64,000 bases of DNA from Zizania palustris (GCA_019279435.1 JAAALK010000079.1:107861198-107925197); one strand, 5' to 3'; shown: positions 11,861 to 22,368, counted from the stretch's first letter. The notes: generated by a model from the sequence alone, not told the origin. Program-made: numbers and translations.

Positions 11861-13890
11861 TGTTCGACCGGAAATGGCGACCAGAGGGGGGGGGGGTGAA
11901 TGGGAGCTTTTTAAAATTTCTGGCTAAAAACAGCCTTCGGTTTTAATCCTGTCTACTGCGGAACAGGCTTCGAACACCAACCTTCGAAGGTCTGGTTTGG
12001 AGGTACTTGACAGCTCCGAACACAAGCTTCACACGGAGTAAAAGTCCGAAGCCAAGCAGACTTCGCTCCACCCACAACCCCGAAAACAACTCTGCTAAGT
12101 TAGTGCAGGCTCCGCACACAGGGTGCTTCGAGCAGGCTTCACACTTCACCCTTCGCAAGAGTAGACAACCCTCTGAGGACTTCGACCTAATACTTAGCGA
12201 CAGCAACTGGTGTTGGGCTTCATACTGCGAAGGTCTAAACGCACACTAACAGACTACGCTAGGCGCTTAGACACGAGAAGCAAAAACGGGCTTCGATCAG
12301 GGCTTCGCTAGTAAGCAGCGAGGTCTAGCCTCCTGTTACACAGAGCGAACGCGCACTGAAAAACACACTTCGCACACAACACACTTCGCCAACACAGGCT
12401 TCGATGCACTGTCACTAGTCACTCAAGGTGACACACAATTGGACGAAGTATGCAGCGAGGTATGTAAAACAAGCTCAAGCAAAAAGCACACAGAAGCAGG
12501 GCTTCGCCGCTTGAACAAGGAACACAGTAAAATTGATCTCACTGGATGAATACAGAGTGGAGGCTAGTACAGGAGCTCAACAGTAAATGCTCAAACTGTT
12601 AAATGTTACCTACCCAGCCCCCATATTTATAGCCCACGTTCACCCAAGTGAAATGACTACTTTACCCCTAGGGTTTACACCAGTTTTGTCTCTACAGAAT
12701 AGAGGGGTACAAAAGGTAGTCAACTTTATTCTGGAGGCTTCTCTGTCAGCTTTGCAGAGGGGACAGCGTCAGCTTTTTGCAGAGCAGACATTGTCAGCCT
12801 TTGCAGTCTTTGACCTTCCTGAAGCCCCCCTTCGCACGCGAGGCGTGTGGTAGCTTCGGTGAGAAGCCTTGAGCCAGATGGCCTTCGCTTCACCAAAGAT
12901 AGCCTTCAATACAGTGACGATTTTGAGCCGAAGCCGTCAAAGCCCTTGGGCCTTCGCACCAACACCTCCGGAGTGGACCACCACGGCTTCGCAGCTACTC
13001 ACAGCTCGAACTCCGTCAGTCCGTGTACCGAAGCCATGCATGGCCGAAGCACCACAAGTCAACCTCGCTCCGGAGCTAGCCTCGCTCCGAAACCTTCCTC
13101 ACTCCGAAGCCCCACCTTCGGAGTACCACCCTTCGAAGTCCCTCCTTCGTCCAAGGCCTCCGCACGAAGCATTCCATGAGCACTTCGTCTCAGTGTCTCT
13201 CCCCGAGCACACTCCTTCGATGCACCTCGACTTCAGAGACCTTCGTCGGGAACCTTCGAATGTCTCTCTCCGGAGCACACTTCAAACGCCTTGCCTCCGC
13301 AGAGGACTTGATCCACCAAACTCCGAAGTCACTCCTTCCGGAGTACCTTCGAAGTGCCTCACCTCCGAGGACTTTGTCTCGGAGTACCTTCACCCGGAGC
13401 CACGCTCCGCACTTACTGCCTTCACCTGGTGCACCTCGACCCGAGGACCGACCCAGACCCCTTCGCAGCCACCGTGACGGAGCTCCCCGCTCCCCTGGCA
13501 TCAAGCCTCCCGCTTGACCCAGGTTCACCTGCTGCGAACCGTCTGTCGCCTCCGATGTCCCCTGTGCACCACAGACAAACAAACAAGTGTATCCAGTACT
13601 CCGGAGACCTCTCAGGGTTAGCAACCTTCGGCACACACTCCGGTGTACCGCCCAAAGTACCGAGACCTTCGGTACAAACCCAGTCATCGTGTGCTGTCGG
13701 ACCCCTCCGACAGGCACACTACGCTGCAACAGCTACAGCAACCAAACCACCGAACCCTTCGGTGAAACCACCTCCGAACACCTTCGGAGGTCCAACCTCC
13801 GAACCCCATTCGGAGGTACCCCTTCGAATTAAAGGTTAAAAGCCTGTCAATCACTCATCACAAACACCGAAACCAACCCTTGGTTTCTCA
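11861..13890 (-). repeat. Copia A0 5' LTR
   Basis: On the minus strand it runs from TGAGAAACCAAGGG at 13890 to TTCGGTCGAACA-like termini ending CA at 11861. Length is 2030 bp, against 2053 for its partner at 2964-5016. The terminal CCCCCCTCTGGTCG motif has grown to a run of 11 C/G near 11885-11896. Its TSD (CGGGC) and the PBS next to it fix the boundaries. Confidence 0.9.
12624..12632 (-). promoter_or_regulatory. TATA box of copia A0 5' LTR
   Basis: The minus-strand sequence is CTATAAATA in the context GTGGGCTATAAATATGGGGG. All four copia A LTRs keep it at the same place, about 1.29 kb after the LTR start. It most likely drives the genomic RNA. Confidence 0.7.
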
Positions 13891-14158
13891 CGGGCAGCAA
13901 GCGACACCTGGGCAGAGGAGCCGCGGAGTCGGGCTGGCCCAATCCGGGTACATGGGCTAGGAGCGGCAGATGATCCACTGGTTTGTTGACTGGGTTTGAC
14001 TCAGGTACACGGGCGGCGAGCGATTACTGGGCTAAGGAAGCTGCGGGGTCGGGTCGACCCAATCCGGGTACCCGGTGCAAAGACGGTTGACGCTTTGTAT
14101 GTTTCGGCGCAAAACTGACAACCTATGATTATTTTGTTTTTAGGGTATTCATATTTAG
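13891..14158 (+). repeat. Copia C LTR, middle piece
   Basis: This resumes the LTR interrupted at 2963 and begins with the A0 TSD CGGGC. Like the copia B U3 it carries repeated GGCCCAATCCGGGTA-type and TGACTCAGGTACACGGG-type segments. It stops at CATATTTAG, where the gypsy array starts TGTTGGGGG at 14159. The same 268 bp appear again at 38510-38777, followed there by the continuation of the LTR. Confidence 0.78.
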
Positions 14159-14373
14159 TGTTGGGGGAATATATTTCCCTTGAACAGGGGCCAAATGACG
14201 TCAGCCTCCGACAGCCGTCGGCTCAGAGCCCATCACTGTCGGAGCCTGTTTTCTCTCTAAGTGTTGTTTTCAGGTCCCAAGGTGCCTTTCGGAGCCTGCA
14301 GCTACGGAGCCCTCAGATCGGGGGGTCCAGTCCGGAGCCCCCAGTTCGGGCCCACCCTTCGGGCAAAGGGTTC

Positions 14374-14506
14374 GGAGGCCACCCTCCGGGCGAAGGCTGG
14401 CGGAGGCCACCCTCTGGGCGCAGGCTGGCGGAGGCCACCCTCTGGGCGCAGGCTGCCGGAGGCCACCCTCCGGGCGCAGGATGTCGGGGCCGCCCTCCGG
14501 GATCCC
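14374..14506 (+). repeat. 28 bp tandem repeat in LTR1
   Basis: There are about 4.7 units of a 28 bp GC-rich repeat with the core GGAGGCCACCCTCYGGGCG. The unit length is not a multiple of three, so open frames across it shift at each unit and are not coding. The same repeat has about 7.7 units in LTR2 and LTR3. Confidence 0.9.
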
Positions 14507-14874
14507 AGTTCGAGGCCCCGGTCGGCGGACCCGGTTCGGAGGCCCCTAGTTCGGAGCCTTGTTCGGAGCCTTGCTCGGGGCATGCTTCGAAGCCCCCTTC
14601 GGGGTGCACCTCGGAGCCCTCCTTGTCGCCTCTGCCAGAAAGGCTCCGGCCCCTACTTCGAAGCTCAGGAAATATCTAAGTATAGGCCGTACCGGGGGCC
14701 CCGCCGCCCGTGGTATGTCGTTTAGCTGGTCAAAGCCTGGCGCAGTCTGACATGCCTGTAAAGCTGTAAAGCTGCAAAGTACCTTTGTACCGTAGCTAGC
14801 CCTTTTCCCCTCTCTGCCCCTATAAGCCTGGGGCTCATGAGGGGCGTCCTGGTCTTTTTCTTTGGCCTGTGCGC

Positions 14875-14882
14875 CTATAAAA
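14875..14882 (+). promoter_or_regulatory. TATA box of gypsy array LTR1
   Basis: CTATAAAA lies in the context GTGCGCCTATAAAAGCAGGG. It is kept in LTR2 (32007-32014) and LTR3 (38225-38232), about 250 bp before the LTR end. This is the likely start region for element RNA. Confidence 0.65.
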
Positions 14883-15129
14883 GCAGGGCCAAGCCCTTGT
14901 AACAGGGGGACACGCTCCAGGGGGCCAAGAGACCCTGGAATCATTGCTCCATTCTAGGGCATATCATGCCAAATCCACCACAACTGGACGTAGGGTTATT
15001 ATCTCCCAAGAGAGGCCCGAACCAGTATAAACCTTTTTCTCCCTCCGTTAGAACCCCTCGAGGTTCATTCTCCACATCACACTCCACCACATAAAAACCT
15101 GCTGGAACTAACGCAATTGTTCCAACAGT

Positions 15130-15147
15130 TGGCGCCGTCCATGGGGA
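15130..15147 (+). other. Primer binding site of array unit 1
   Basis: TGGCGCCGTCCATGGGGA lies two bases after the LTR1 end. The first nine bases fit the complement of a plant tRNA-Asp 3' end, as used by several gypsy elements; the tRNA assignment is inference. The copy in unit 2 differs at one base (CCGT for CCAT). Confidence 0.7.
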
Positions 15148-16532
15148 GCTTAGTCCTAGAAGCTAAGTACTCTACCACTGTCTGCGACCCGAAGTATGCC
15201 TGAGGGGGGAGCTTCGAAGCTTTTCTTACCCTCCGGCAAGGGGCTTCGGGTGCAGCTCGAAGGCCATCTTCGCCTTCCTCCATCCTTCACATACCAGAGC
15301 TCACCCTCCAGCAAGGGGCTCCGCTCCACATGTCGGAGGACGCCGAAGCCCTAGGGGCTACGAGGTCAACCTTCAGCCACTTTGCGAGGTACGTCCGCTA
15401 TCCGAAGTACCACTTCGCAATCATTTTGGTATTTATTCGAAGCCCTGCTTCGACCTTGATGTTCGAAGCCCTGCTTCGCCTTGAAATTCGAAGCCCTGCT
15501 TTGCCTTGAAATTCGAAGCCCTGCTTCGCCTTTAAAGCAATTTCTGTCGCGTCTTATTGAAAAAACCCGAAGCTTTGCTTCGCCTTATTTAAAATCCGAA
15601 TCCTTGCTTCACTTGACAAATCCGGAGCACCCCTCCGAAGGCTACACAGCGCCACCGGGCCCGTAGCAAATCCGGAGCACCCCTCCGAAGGCTACACAGC
15701 GCCTCCGGGCCCGTAGCAGTAATAGGGACTCCGGGCCATGGCCCAATGCGTCCAGGGATTCCGGGCTCCGTACCCGAAGCATCCCAAGGATTCTGGGCTC
15801 CATACCCGAAGCATCCCAGGGTTGAAGGTGGCCCAGGGTCGTAGGTGACCCAGAGCCGAAGGTGGCTCAGAGCCGAAGGTGGCTCACATTATCACAGGTT
15901 CGGTGAATCCACACCAAGCATCCATTTTCATTACAGAATCAAGCTCAGAAGCCTTGCTTCGTTATCCAAACACGCTCCGAAGCCTTGCTTCACGTGTCAA
16001 AATCTAATATACGCCTAAGCCTCTCGAAGTCATACTTCGCTAAAACCTAAGTGTGTTTCGGAGCCTTGCTCACGCACAGCATCCAAATCCTAGCATGCCA
16101 AAGCATGCCTCGCTAAACTTGGTTATGCTAAAGCCTTGCTTCGCACCAAGTTAGCATGTTTGAAGCCCAAAGGAGGACTTCGCTCGATGAAATTCCGAGC
16201 AGCCGAAGCCCTGCTTCGCACCAAACTAAAGCGCTCGAAGCCCAGAAGAGGCCTTCACTCAAATGAAATTTCATGCGTCGAAGCCGAAAGGCGCACCCTT
16301 CGCATCCTCTATTTTTTGCTCGCACTAGCAACGGCTAAGTCCCTAGCTGCCACGAGCAAGGGGGGAAGCATGTATGCGAGGTGTGTGAATGTAATACGCA
16401 GTACGAGCATGACAAGCTAAAACGTTCGAAGACAAACAATGCGAAGCGTACAAATGAAGTATGCAAATATAATAAACTCCATTCATTGAATGACAATTGA
16501 GAAGTGTGTTACAAATATACTTCGAGAGCAAA
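15148..16532 (+). other. Untranslated leader of array unit 1
   Basis: About 1.4 kb between the PBS and the 3' end of the antisense gene, where gag would normally be. I find no gag, protease or RT motif on either strand. It contains a 25 bp tandem repeat (15436-15532) and a tandem duplication of about 50 bp around 15618-15716 (unit with GGAGCACCCCTCCGAAGGC). Many GAAGCC/CTTCG words occur up to about 16300. Confidence 0.65.
15436..15532 (+). repeat. 25 bp tandem repeat in leader of unit 1
   Basis: Four near-perfect units of a 25 bp repeat with the core TTCGAAGCCCTGCTTCGCC. Unit 2 of the array has only two units at 32581-32628, so the repeat changed in number after the two internal regions separated. 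Confidence 0.85.
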
Positions 16533-19500
16533 CTACGTATAGTCTGTATCTAAGCCTAAGAAAAATCGAGTGCGAGGCCCCAACCCTCGCTTGCCTCTTT
16601 TTCGGCCAGGGCCCCCTCGGCTGGACGTTGCCTCGTCGGAGCCCGCTCTCCCTCGACCGGCCCGTCCAAGCTCCGAAGCCCGTAGGCTTCGTCTTCCACC
16701 TTGCAGGTCGCTCCAAGTTAGCGAAGCAGGCGGTGCCGTATCAAAGGCAGAAAAGTCTAGGTCTTCGTCGCCTGCTAAGGCCGTTCGCGACGGCAAAAAC
16801 AAAGGGCAATAAAGGGACTCCGTCTTCACAGCGGCTAGTAAATCCTGAGCTACTTCGGAGATTGCTTCGCCACTAGGCCCCCTCGGAAGCTTAAACCGAG
16901 GGGGGCCTTCGGACCTAGCTACTTCGAGGATCGCCCACAGCTGTTGAAGCTCTTCGGAGTCCTTGAAGACTTCGAGGTCTACGCTTGGAGGCTGAGCCTG
17001 GGCAGGTATAAAAAACCCCCGCACTCATATTAATAAGCTGATAGAGTTTTTACAAGCCTACAGCTAAGTATTACAAAGGCCTAAGGAGATCTACACCTTC
17101 GGAGGCGGAGGTGTCAAAGTCGAAGGCTGATCAGGCGCAACAGGCGCTTTGGATCGGCGGTGTCGAAGGGCCTTCTGGAGGTTGAGGACTGCTTCACAGC
17201 CTTGCTCCTTCCAGGGTTCCTGCAGCCGCCGCCAGGCTCCGCGAACTTCGGCCGGAGGCGTCACCAAGTGCGGACCCCCGAAGGCCACTAGGGTCATGGA
17301 GGTGGCCGCTCGAAGGTGGTCACACCCCGCGTCATGGAGCATCTGCAATACCCCTTGGCCCGCGACTCGACCGACCATAAGGGTGAAGCTCGTCAGTGCT
17401 TCCTCCACTATCGAAGCCGCAGTCTTCAAGAAGTCGACGCGGTCCCCAATCTGGTCCTGATCGCCAAAATCCGGAGCCCGGCACTCGGTCCCTATTTTCT
17501 CAAGGACCTCGGTCAGGCTCTGGGTAGCTTCGCCAAGATTGGCCACGACGAAGTCTTCAAGACCCCGGGCCCATTGGTGGAGCGAAGCATTCTCCTTCGC
17601 CTGCCGAGCTTCAGCGTCCTTCGATGTCTGGAGCTCCGCGCGGAGCCGAGCCGTCTCCGAGGCCAAGGCTTCCTTAGCCTTGTCGGCGTCAGCCTTCGCC
17701 TCAGCAGCCGAAGCCTCGGCTCGCCTCTGCTTCTCGGCTTCCTCCGAGACTTCGTGGCGAAGGGCCTCCTTCTCCTCTGTGAGGCGCTCCATCCGCCTGT
17801 CTACAGAAGTCGAAGCCGCTGCATTCAGTGCGAAGGCCTGCAGAAATTCAAGAAGTCATAAGTATTAACCAAGGGCTAAAGTATAGTTCGAGGCTGCAAG
17901 GGGCTTCGCTCACCCGCATGAGGACTTCGTTCGAGATGACGAAGATATCCGTGGGGTCCAGGTGGCTATGTTGGGCCACCATGTCCCCCCCCCTCCGCAG
18001 AAGCACAAGCCTCGCGGAAACCGTGGATCGCCGCCACCGTCACGCCCTCCCTCGGCTTGAAAGGGTGAACCACCGCCACGGTCGCCTCCGCGAGCTTCGG
18101 CGAGGCGGGGCTCAAGCCCACCACGTCGACATCTTCTTCACTTCGAGGGACCTCGCGGCCTCCGCTGCCTTCGTCGTCAGACGAAGTACTCTCGGACTCC
18201 GAATCGCTGCCGCTGCCGCTGCTGCTGCCACTGCTGCTCGAAGATTCCGTGGGCTTCGCGTCGGTGGGCTTCGGTCCACCTCCGCCTATCGGCTTCGCCA
18301 CGGCGGGCCTCGCATCATCTTCGTCCTCTGCAGGGAACCAAGTCAAGATCCGCATATTGAAGCGAAGCATGCAAAAAGGGGTTTACCATCGTCGGAGATT
18401 TCTTGGAAGGAAGATGGGGCTAAGTGTGCCCTCCAGCTCCTTCGCTGCGAAGCTGGCGCATCCACCTCCGCGCCCGATGTTGGTTCCACCGGGGCATCCG
18501 TGGCCTCCTTGGCAGCCGAAGTATGCGCGTCGGCCTCCACCGCCGAAGGCTTCGCCGCTAGGGGCTTCGCCGCCTTCTTGGAGGCCGGAGCAGTTGCGGG
18601 CTCCACCGCAACCTCCCCCGGGCTAGAGACTTCGGCCACAGAGACCTCCAGCCGAGGCCCCGGAGCATCCGGTTCGTCCTCATCCCCCCTCTTCCTCTTG
18701 GCTCTGGCCAACGAGGTAGTCAGGTGGGCGAAGTCCGGCAGAGCAGGGAGCCCTCCGAGGTCAAGCGCGGTCCATACTCTGTTCCAGCGCTCCAGGACCC
18801 CACCAGCGCGAGGCGCTGGGTCTGCTCCTCGGGGGTCGGAGTCCCGACGACTCGATCCGCCGCCGCGATGGCCTCCTCCGGGTCCTCATTTCAAGGTCGG
18901 CTTCATGGAAGATCTAAGTCAGAAATGAAGATCTACAAAGCATAAAAGGCAAAGGATTGCGAAGCCTTACAGAAGCGGTCGAAGGCCAACTCACTAAGTT
19001 CCCCTCGACCCGAAGCTTGTAAGAGCCCTTCCAGCCAGGAGCGCGCGAGGGGGCTGAGCCGGAGGGTGATGAACTCCTTCGCAAGATCCCTCATACTCAT
19101 CTTCGCCGCCACTCTCCGGAGCAGCAAGATCCTCGAGCGAAGGATGTCTTCGCTGGTCTTCACCACCCCTTCGCGTCGGTACAAGATGTCGGCGTTAGTA
19201 CTCCGAAGGGGGGAGTTCACGCCGACGGAGGCGTAGAATCACTCCTGATCCCACCTCGAGTACCACTTGTTGTTTATGGCCCCTGCCGGGAAGGCGTCCT
19301 GGAACTCCTTCCGAAGCTGGAAGTTGGCGCTGCCGAAGGCCAGCGCCCTCTTGACGCGGTCTGTCCCCTCCCTCGGCTTCGGCTGGAAGTTGGCATCATG
19401 GAGGGCGACGAAGACATCCGCGCGGCCCTCGCAGCCCTCGGCCCTCATGGCCCATTCGAAGACAGCCAACCTCGCCACTGCGTTAGGCAAAAGTTGAGGA

Positions 19501-19874
19501 AGCTCAAGGTTGTAAGCCTTGAGGACTTCGCTTAGCATCCCCACTGCTGGCAGCCCAAGGCATGCTTCGAAGAAGGCTTTGAAGACCACCACCTCGTCAG
19601 CCTGAGGCCTCGGCACGGCCTCCGACTTCTCCGGGACCCGAAGCTGGATCTTCGTTGCGACCCTCCCTTCGCAGGCCCTTCGGACCCACTCCTCCATCGA
19701 GATCGAAGCCCTCATCTCCAGGGTCTGCTCGAACTTGTCGGAGGGCGTCCGAAGGTCCCTCGGCACCAGACGCCTGGGCGGAGGCTTCGCCGCTGCAGCC
19801 GCTACCGCTTGCAGTTGAGCGGAGCTCGAGCTCAGGCCCAAAGCCAAAGACTTCGCCACGGCCTTCTTCGGCAT
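16533..19874 (-). pseudogene. Antisense Transposase_28-like (PF04195-type) spliced gene, copy 1
   Basis: It starts at ATG 19874 (MPKKAVAKSLALG, context GCCGAGATGCCG). Proposed exons: 19874-18971, 18913-18387, 18327-17914, 17837-17097, 16997-16533, with GT-AG introns of 57-99 bp. Exon phases agree across introns 2, 3 and 4. Exon 1 has VVFKAFFEACLGLP, LPQLLPNAVARLAVFEW and VFVALHDANFQPKPREG, the pattern I associate with Pfam Transposase_28, a plant family found in gypsy elements. Exon 2 has RWNRVWTALDLGGLP and a KRKRGDE basic run. Exon 3 is rich in Ser and acidic residues, and exon 4 is a long coiled coil (about 17792-17560) plus a helical domain. Lesions: a TGA at 19239-19241, two TGA codons early in exon 2, a one-base loss near 18800 and a frameshift in a 9-base C run near 17985. 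The first three are shared with copy 2. Function is unknown. Confidence 0.68.
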
Positions 19875-20015
19875 CTCGGCGGACCTCCGGTGCGAAGGAC
19901 CAAAAGCTAGCGAAGGGGGCTCCGCGCAAAGCTAGAAAGAATAAGAGAGCGAAGGCTGTAAGGCAGTGAGAAGGAAGCAAATGAAAGCGTACCGAAGCTG
20001 TATGCGGTAAACCCC

Positions 20016-20024
20016 TATTTATAG
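20016..20024 (-). promoter_or_regulatory. TATA box of antisense gene, copy 1
   Basis: The minus-strand sequence is CTATAAATA in the context CGCGCCTATAAATAGGGG, 142 bp upstream of the proposed ATG at 19874. That allows a start site about 30 bp downstream and a leader of roughly 110 nt. The spacing is the same in copy 2. It suggests the antisense gene has its own promoter inside the element, independent of the LTR. Confidence 0.65.
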
Positions 20025-20315
20025 GCGCGGTAAGAATTCCAACAGTCGTGGGCCGAACCCACCGCCAAGTGGGCCTCCAGCGAAGGCGAAGCGGCCCAAC
20101 GCAGGGTAACGGTAACTTTCTAACCGTTGCGGAGCTGTTTATGCTCCTGAGGTCTTTCTGACAAGCTAGCACAGGCATTTATTTCCTACAGTTTTCGAGG
20201 TCACCTTCGGTCCAAGCTCCGAAGGCATGTTTTATCCGAGGTTGTATTTTGCAGGTCATTTGCCCTAAGAGCGCGCGCACCCCTTCGTCCCAAAGGCCTG
20301 CACGCGAGGGGCTAC
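20025..20315 (+). other. 3' end of array internal region 1
   Basis: This noncoding stretch lies upstream of the antisense TATA box and runs up to LTR2. It ends CGCGAGGGGCTAC right before the LTR; the GAGGGG is a weak polypurine tract. A CGCGCGCACCCC stretch lies near 20270-20282. No ORF was recognised. Confidence 0.5.
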
Positions 20316-20338
20316 TATTGGGGGAATATATTTCCCTT
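20316..20338 (+). repeat. Gypsy array LTR2, first 23 bp
   Basis: TATTGGGGGAATATATTTCC, followed by the A1 target CCCTT at 20334-20338. The terminal TG of LTR1 is TA here and in LTR3. The LTR resumes at 31225 after copia A1. Confidence 0.85.
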
Positions 20339-22354
20339 TGAGAAACCAAGGGTTGGTTTCGGTGTTTTGTGATGAGTGATTGACAGGCTTTTTACCCTCT
20401 GTTCGAAGGGTACCTCCGGAGGGGCTTCGGATGTTGTACCTCCGAAGGGTGTTCGGAGGTGGTTTCACCGAAGGGTGTTCGGTGGTTGCTTGCTGCAGCT
20501 GTTGCAGCGGAGTGTGCCTTTCGGAGGGGTCCGACAGTACACGATGACTGGGTTCGTACCGAAGGCTTCGGTACTTTGGGAGGTGCACCGGAGTGTGTGC
20601 CGGAGGTTGCTAACCCGGAGAGGTCTCCGGAGTACTGGATACACTTGTCTGTTTGTCTGTAGTGCGCAGGGACTTCGGAGGCGTCGGACAAGGTTCGAGC
20701 CAGGTGAACCTGGGTCAAGCGGGAGGCTTGATGCCAGGGGAGCGGGGAGCTCCGTCACGGTGGCTGCGAAGGGGGTCCAGGTCGGTCCTCGGGTCGAGGC
20801 GTGCCAGGTGAAGGCAGAGAGTGCGGAGCGTGGCTCCGGCTGAAGGTACTCCGAGAAAAAGTCCTCGGAGGTGAGGCACTTCGAAGGTACTCTGAATGGA
20901 GTGACTTCGGAGTTGGTGGATCAAGTCCTCTGCGGAGGCAAGGTGTTCGAAGTGTGCTCCGGAGGGAGACACTCGAAGGTACCCGACGAAGGTCTCAGAA
21001 GTCGAGGGGCATCGAAGGCATGGTCCGGGTGAGGCTCGTCGAGGAGTGTGCTCGGGGAGAGACACTGCGACGAAGTGCTCATGGAATGCTTCATGCGGAG
21101 GCCTTGGACGAAGGAGGGACTTCGAAGGGTGGTACTCCGAAGGTGGGGCTTCGGAGTGAGGAAGGTTTCGGAGCGAGGCTAGCTCCGGAGCAAGGTTGAC
21201 TTGAGGTGCTTTGGCCTGCATGGCTTCGGTACACGGACTGACGGAGTTCGAGCTGAGTGAAGCTGCGAAGCCGTGGTGGTCCACTCCGAAGGTGTTGGTG
21301 CGAAGGCCCAAGGGGCTTTGACAGCTTCGGCTCAAAACCGTCACTGTATCGGAGACTGACTTCGGTGAAGCGAAGGCCAACAGGCTCGAGGCTTCTCACC
21401 GAAGCTACCGCACCCCTCGCGTGCGAAGGGAGGCTGCAGAAGGTCAAAGACTGCAAAGGCTGACACTGTCTGTTCTGTAAAAGGCTGACACTGTCCCCTC
21501 TGCAAAGCTGACAGAGAAGCCTCCAGAATAAAGGTGGACTACCTTTTGTACCCCTTAGTTCTGTAGAGTCAAATTCAATGTAAACCCTAGGGGTAGTGTA
21601 GTCATCTCCTTTTGGTGAACTGTGGGCTATAAATATGGGGGCTCGGTAGGTAACATTTAACACTTTGAGCATTTACTGTTGAGCTCCTGTAGCCACACAC
21701 TTCGTTGTATTTCATCCAGAGAGTTCATTTTTGTGTTCCTTATTCAAGCGGCGAAGCCCTGCTTCTTTGTGCTTTTTGCTTGAGCTCGCTTTTCATACCT
21801 CGCTAGTTATAGTGCACCGAAGCCTGTCTAAGCGAAGGGTGTTTTGTGCGAAGTGTGTTTTTCAGTGTGCTGTCGCTCTGTGTAACTTGAGGCCACACCT
21901 CATAGCTTACTAGCGAAGCCCTGATCGAGGCCCGTTTTGCTTCTTGTGTCGAAGCCCTTAGCGTAGTCTGTTTGTGTGCGTGTAGACCTTCGTGTACGAA
22001 GCCCAGCACCAGTTGCTGCCGCCAAGTACTTGGTCGAAGTCCTTAGAGGGCTGTTCACTCTTGCGAAGGGTGAAGTGCGAAGCTTGCTCGTAGCACCCTG
22101 TGTGCGGAGCCTGCACTGACTTAGCAGAGTAGATTTTCGAGGGTAGTGAGTGGAGCGAAGTCTTCTTGGCTTCGAACTTTTGCTCCTCTGAAGCCTGTGT
22201 TCGAAGGTGTCGAAGTACCTCTGAACCAGACCTTCGAAGGTAGTGTTCGAAGCCTGTTCCGCAGAAGACAGAACTGAAACCGAAGGCTAGTTTTTAGCCC
22301 GAAATTTTAAAAGCTCCCATTCACCCCCCCTCTGGTCGCCATTTCCGTACAACA
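20339..22354 (+). repeat. Copia A1 5' LTR
   Basis: It runs from TGAGAAACCAAGGG to ...CCGTACAACA, 2016 bp. The U3 half is packed with CTTCGAAG/CTCCGAAG/CCGGAG-type words. The TATA box is at 21627-21635. Near the end lies CCCCCCTCTGGTCGCC, a motif shared with copia B. Long open frames on both strands inside it are compositional. Confidence 0.92.
21627..21635 (+). promoter_or_regulatory. TATA box of copia A1 5' LTR
   Basis: CTATAAATA lies in the context GTGGGCTATAAATATGGGGG, 1.29 kb into the LTR. The 3' LTR copy is at 30498-30506. Transcription would start shortly downstream. Confidence 0.72.
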
Positions 22355-22356
22355 AT

Positions 22357-22368
22357 TGGTATCAGAGC
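22357..22368 (+). other. Copia A1 primer binding site
   Basis: TGGTATCAGAGC is complementary to plant initiator Met tRNA and lies two bases after the 5' LTR end. It fixes the LTR boundary. Confidence 0.93.

Larger units (their letters stand above)
2964..13890 (-). mobile_element. Copia A0, complete but decayed Ty1/copia Sirevirus-like element
   Basis: The element is about 10.9 kb, with LTRs of about 2.03-2.05 kb at 2964-5016 (3' LTR) and 11861-13890 (5' LTR) and a perfect 5 bp TSD CGGGC (2959-2963, 13891-13895). It reads on the minus strand: 5' LTR, initiator-Met-tRNA PBS, gag, pol in copia order (protease, integrase, RT, RNase H), a 1.17 kb post-pol region with several polypurine tracts, 3' LTR. 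It belongs to the same family as copia A1. Long LTRs, a long gag with two CCHC knuckles and repeated GGGGGAG tracts are Sirevirus (Maximus/SIRE) traits. Stops and frameshifts in gag and pol make it non-autonomous. It lies inside the copia C LTR. Confidence 0.9.
14159..15127 (+). repeat. Gypsy array LTR1 (5' LTR)
   Basis: It runs from TGTTGGGGGAATATATTTCCC to ...GTTCCAACA, 969 bp. It is shorter than LTR2 and LTR3 by about 84 bp, which equals three units of the 28 bp repeat it contains. It holds a TATA box and ends two bases before the PBS. Confidence 0.85.

Noticed and set aside
14125..14679. 184-codon ORF across the start of gypsy LTR1
   Set aside because: It spans the boundary of two elements and the 28 bp repeat, whose unit length is not a multiple of three; the ORF is fortuitous.
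17828..18928. 366-codon plus-strand ORF (and 332-codon counterpart at 35039)
   Set aside because: It is the shadow of the antisense gene. The minus strand shows family motifs and phase-consistent introns; this frame is an Arg/Ser/Ala-rich low-complexity read.
20715..21380. Long minus-strand ORF (221 codons) in the copia A1 LTR, with copies in the other A LTRs
   Set aside because: It lies wholly inside LTR U3, follows the CTTCGAAG/CCGGAG word repeats, is matched by open frames on the other strand, and has no recognisable domain.
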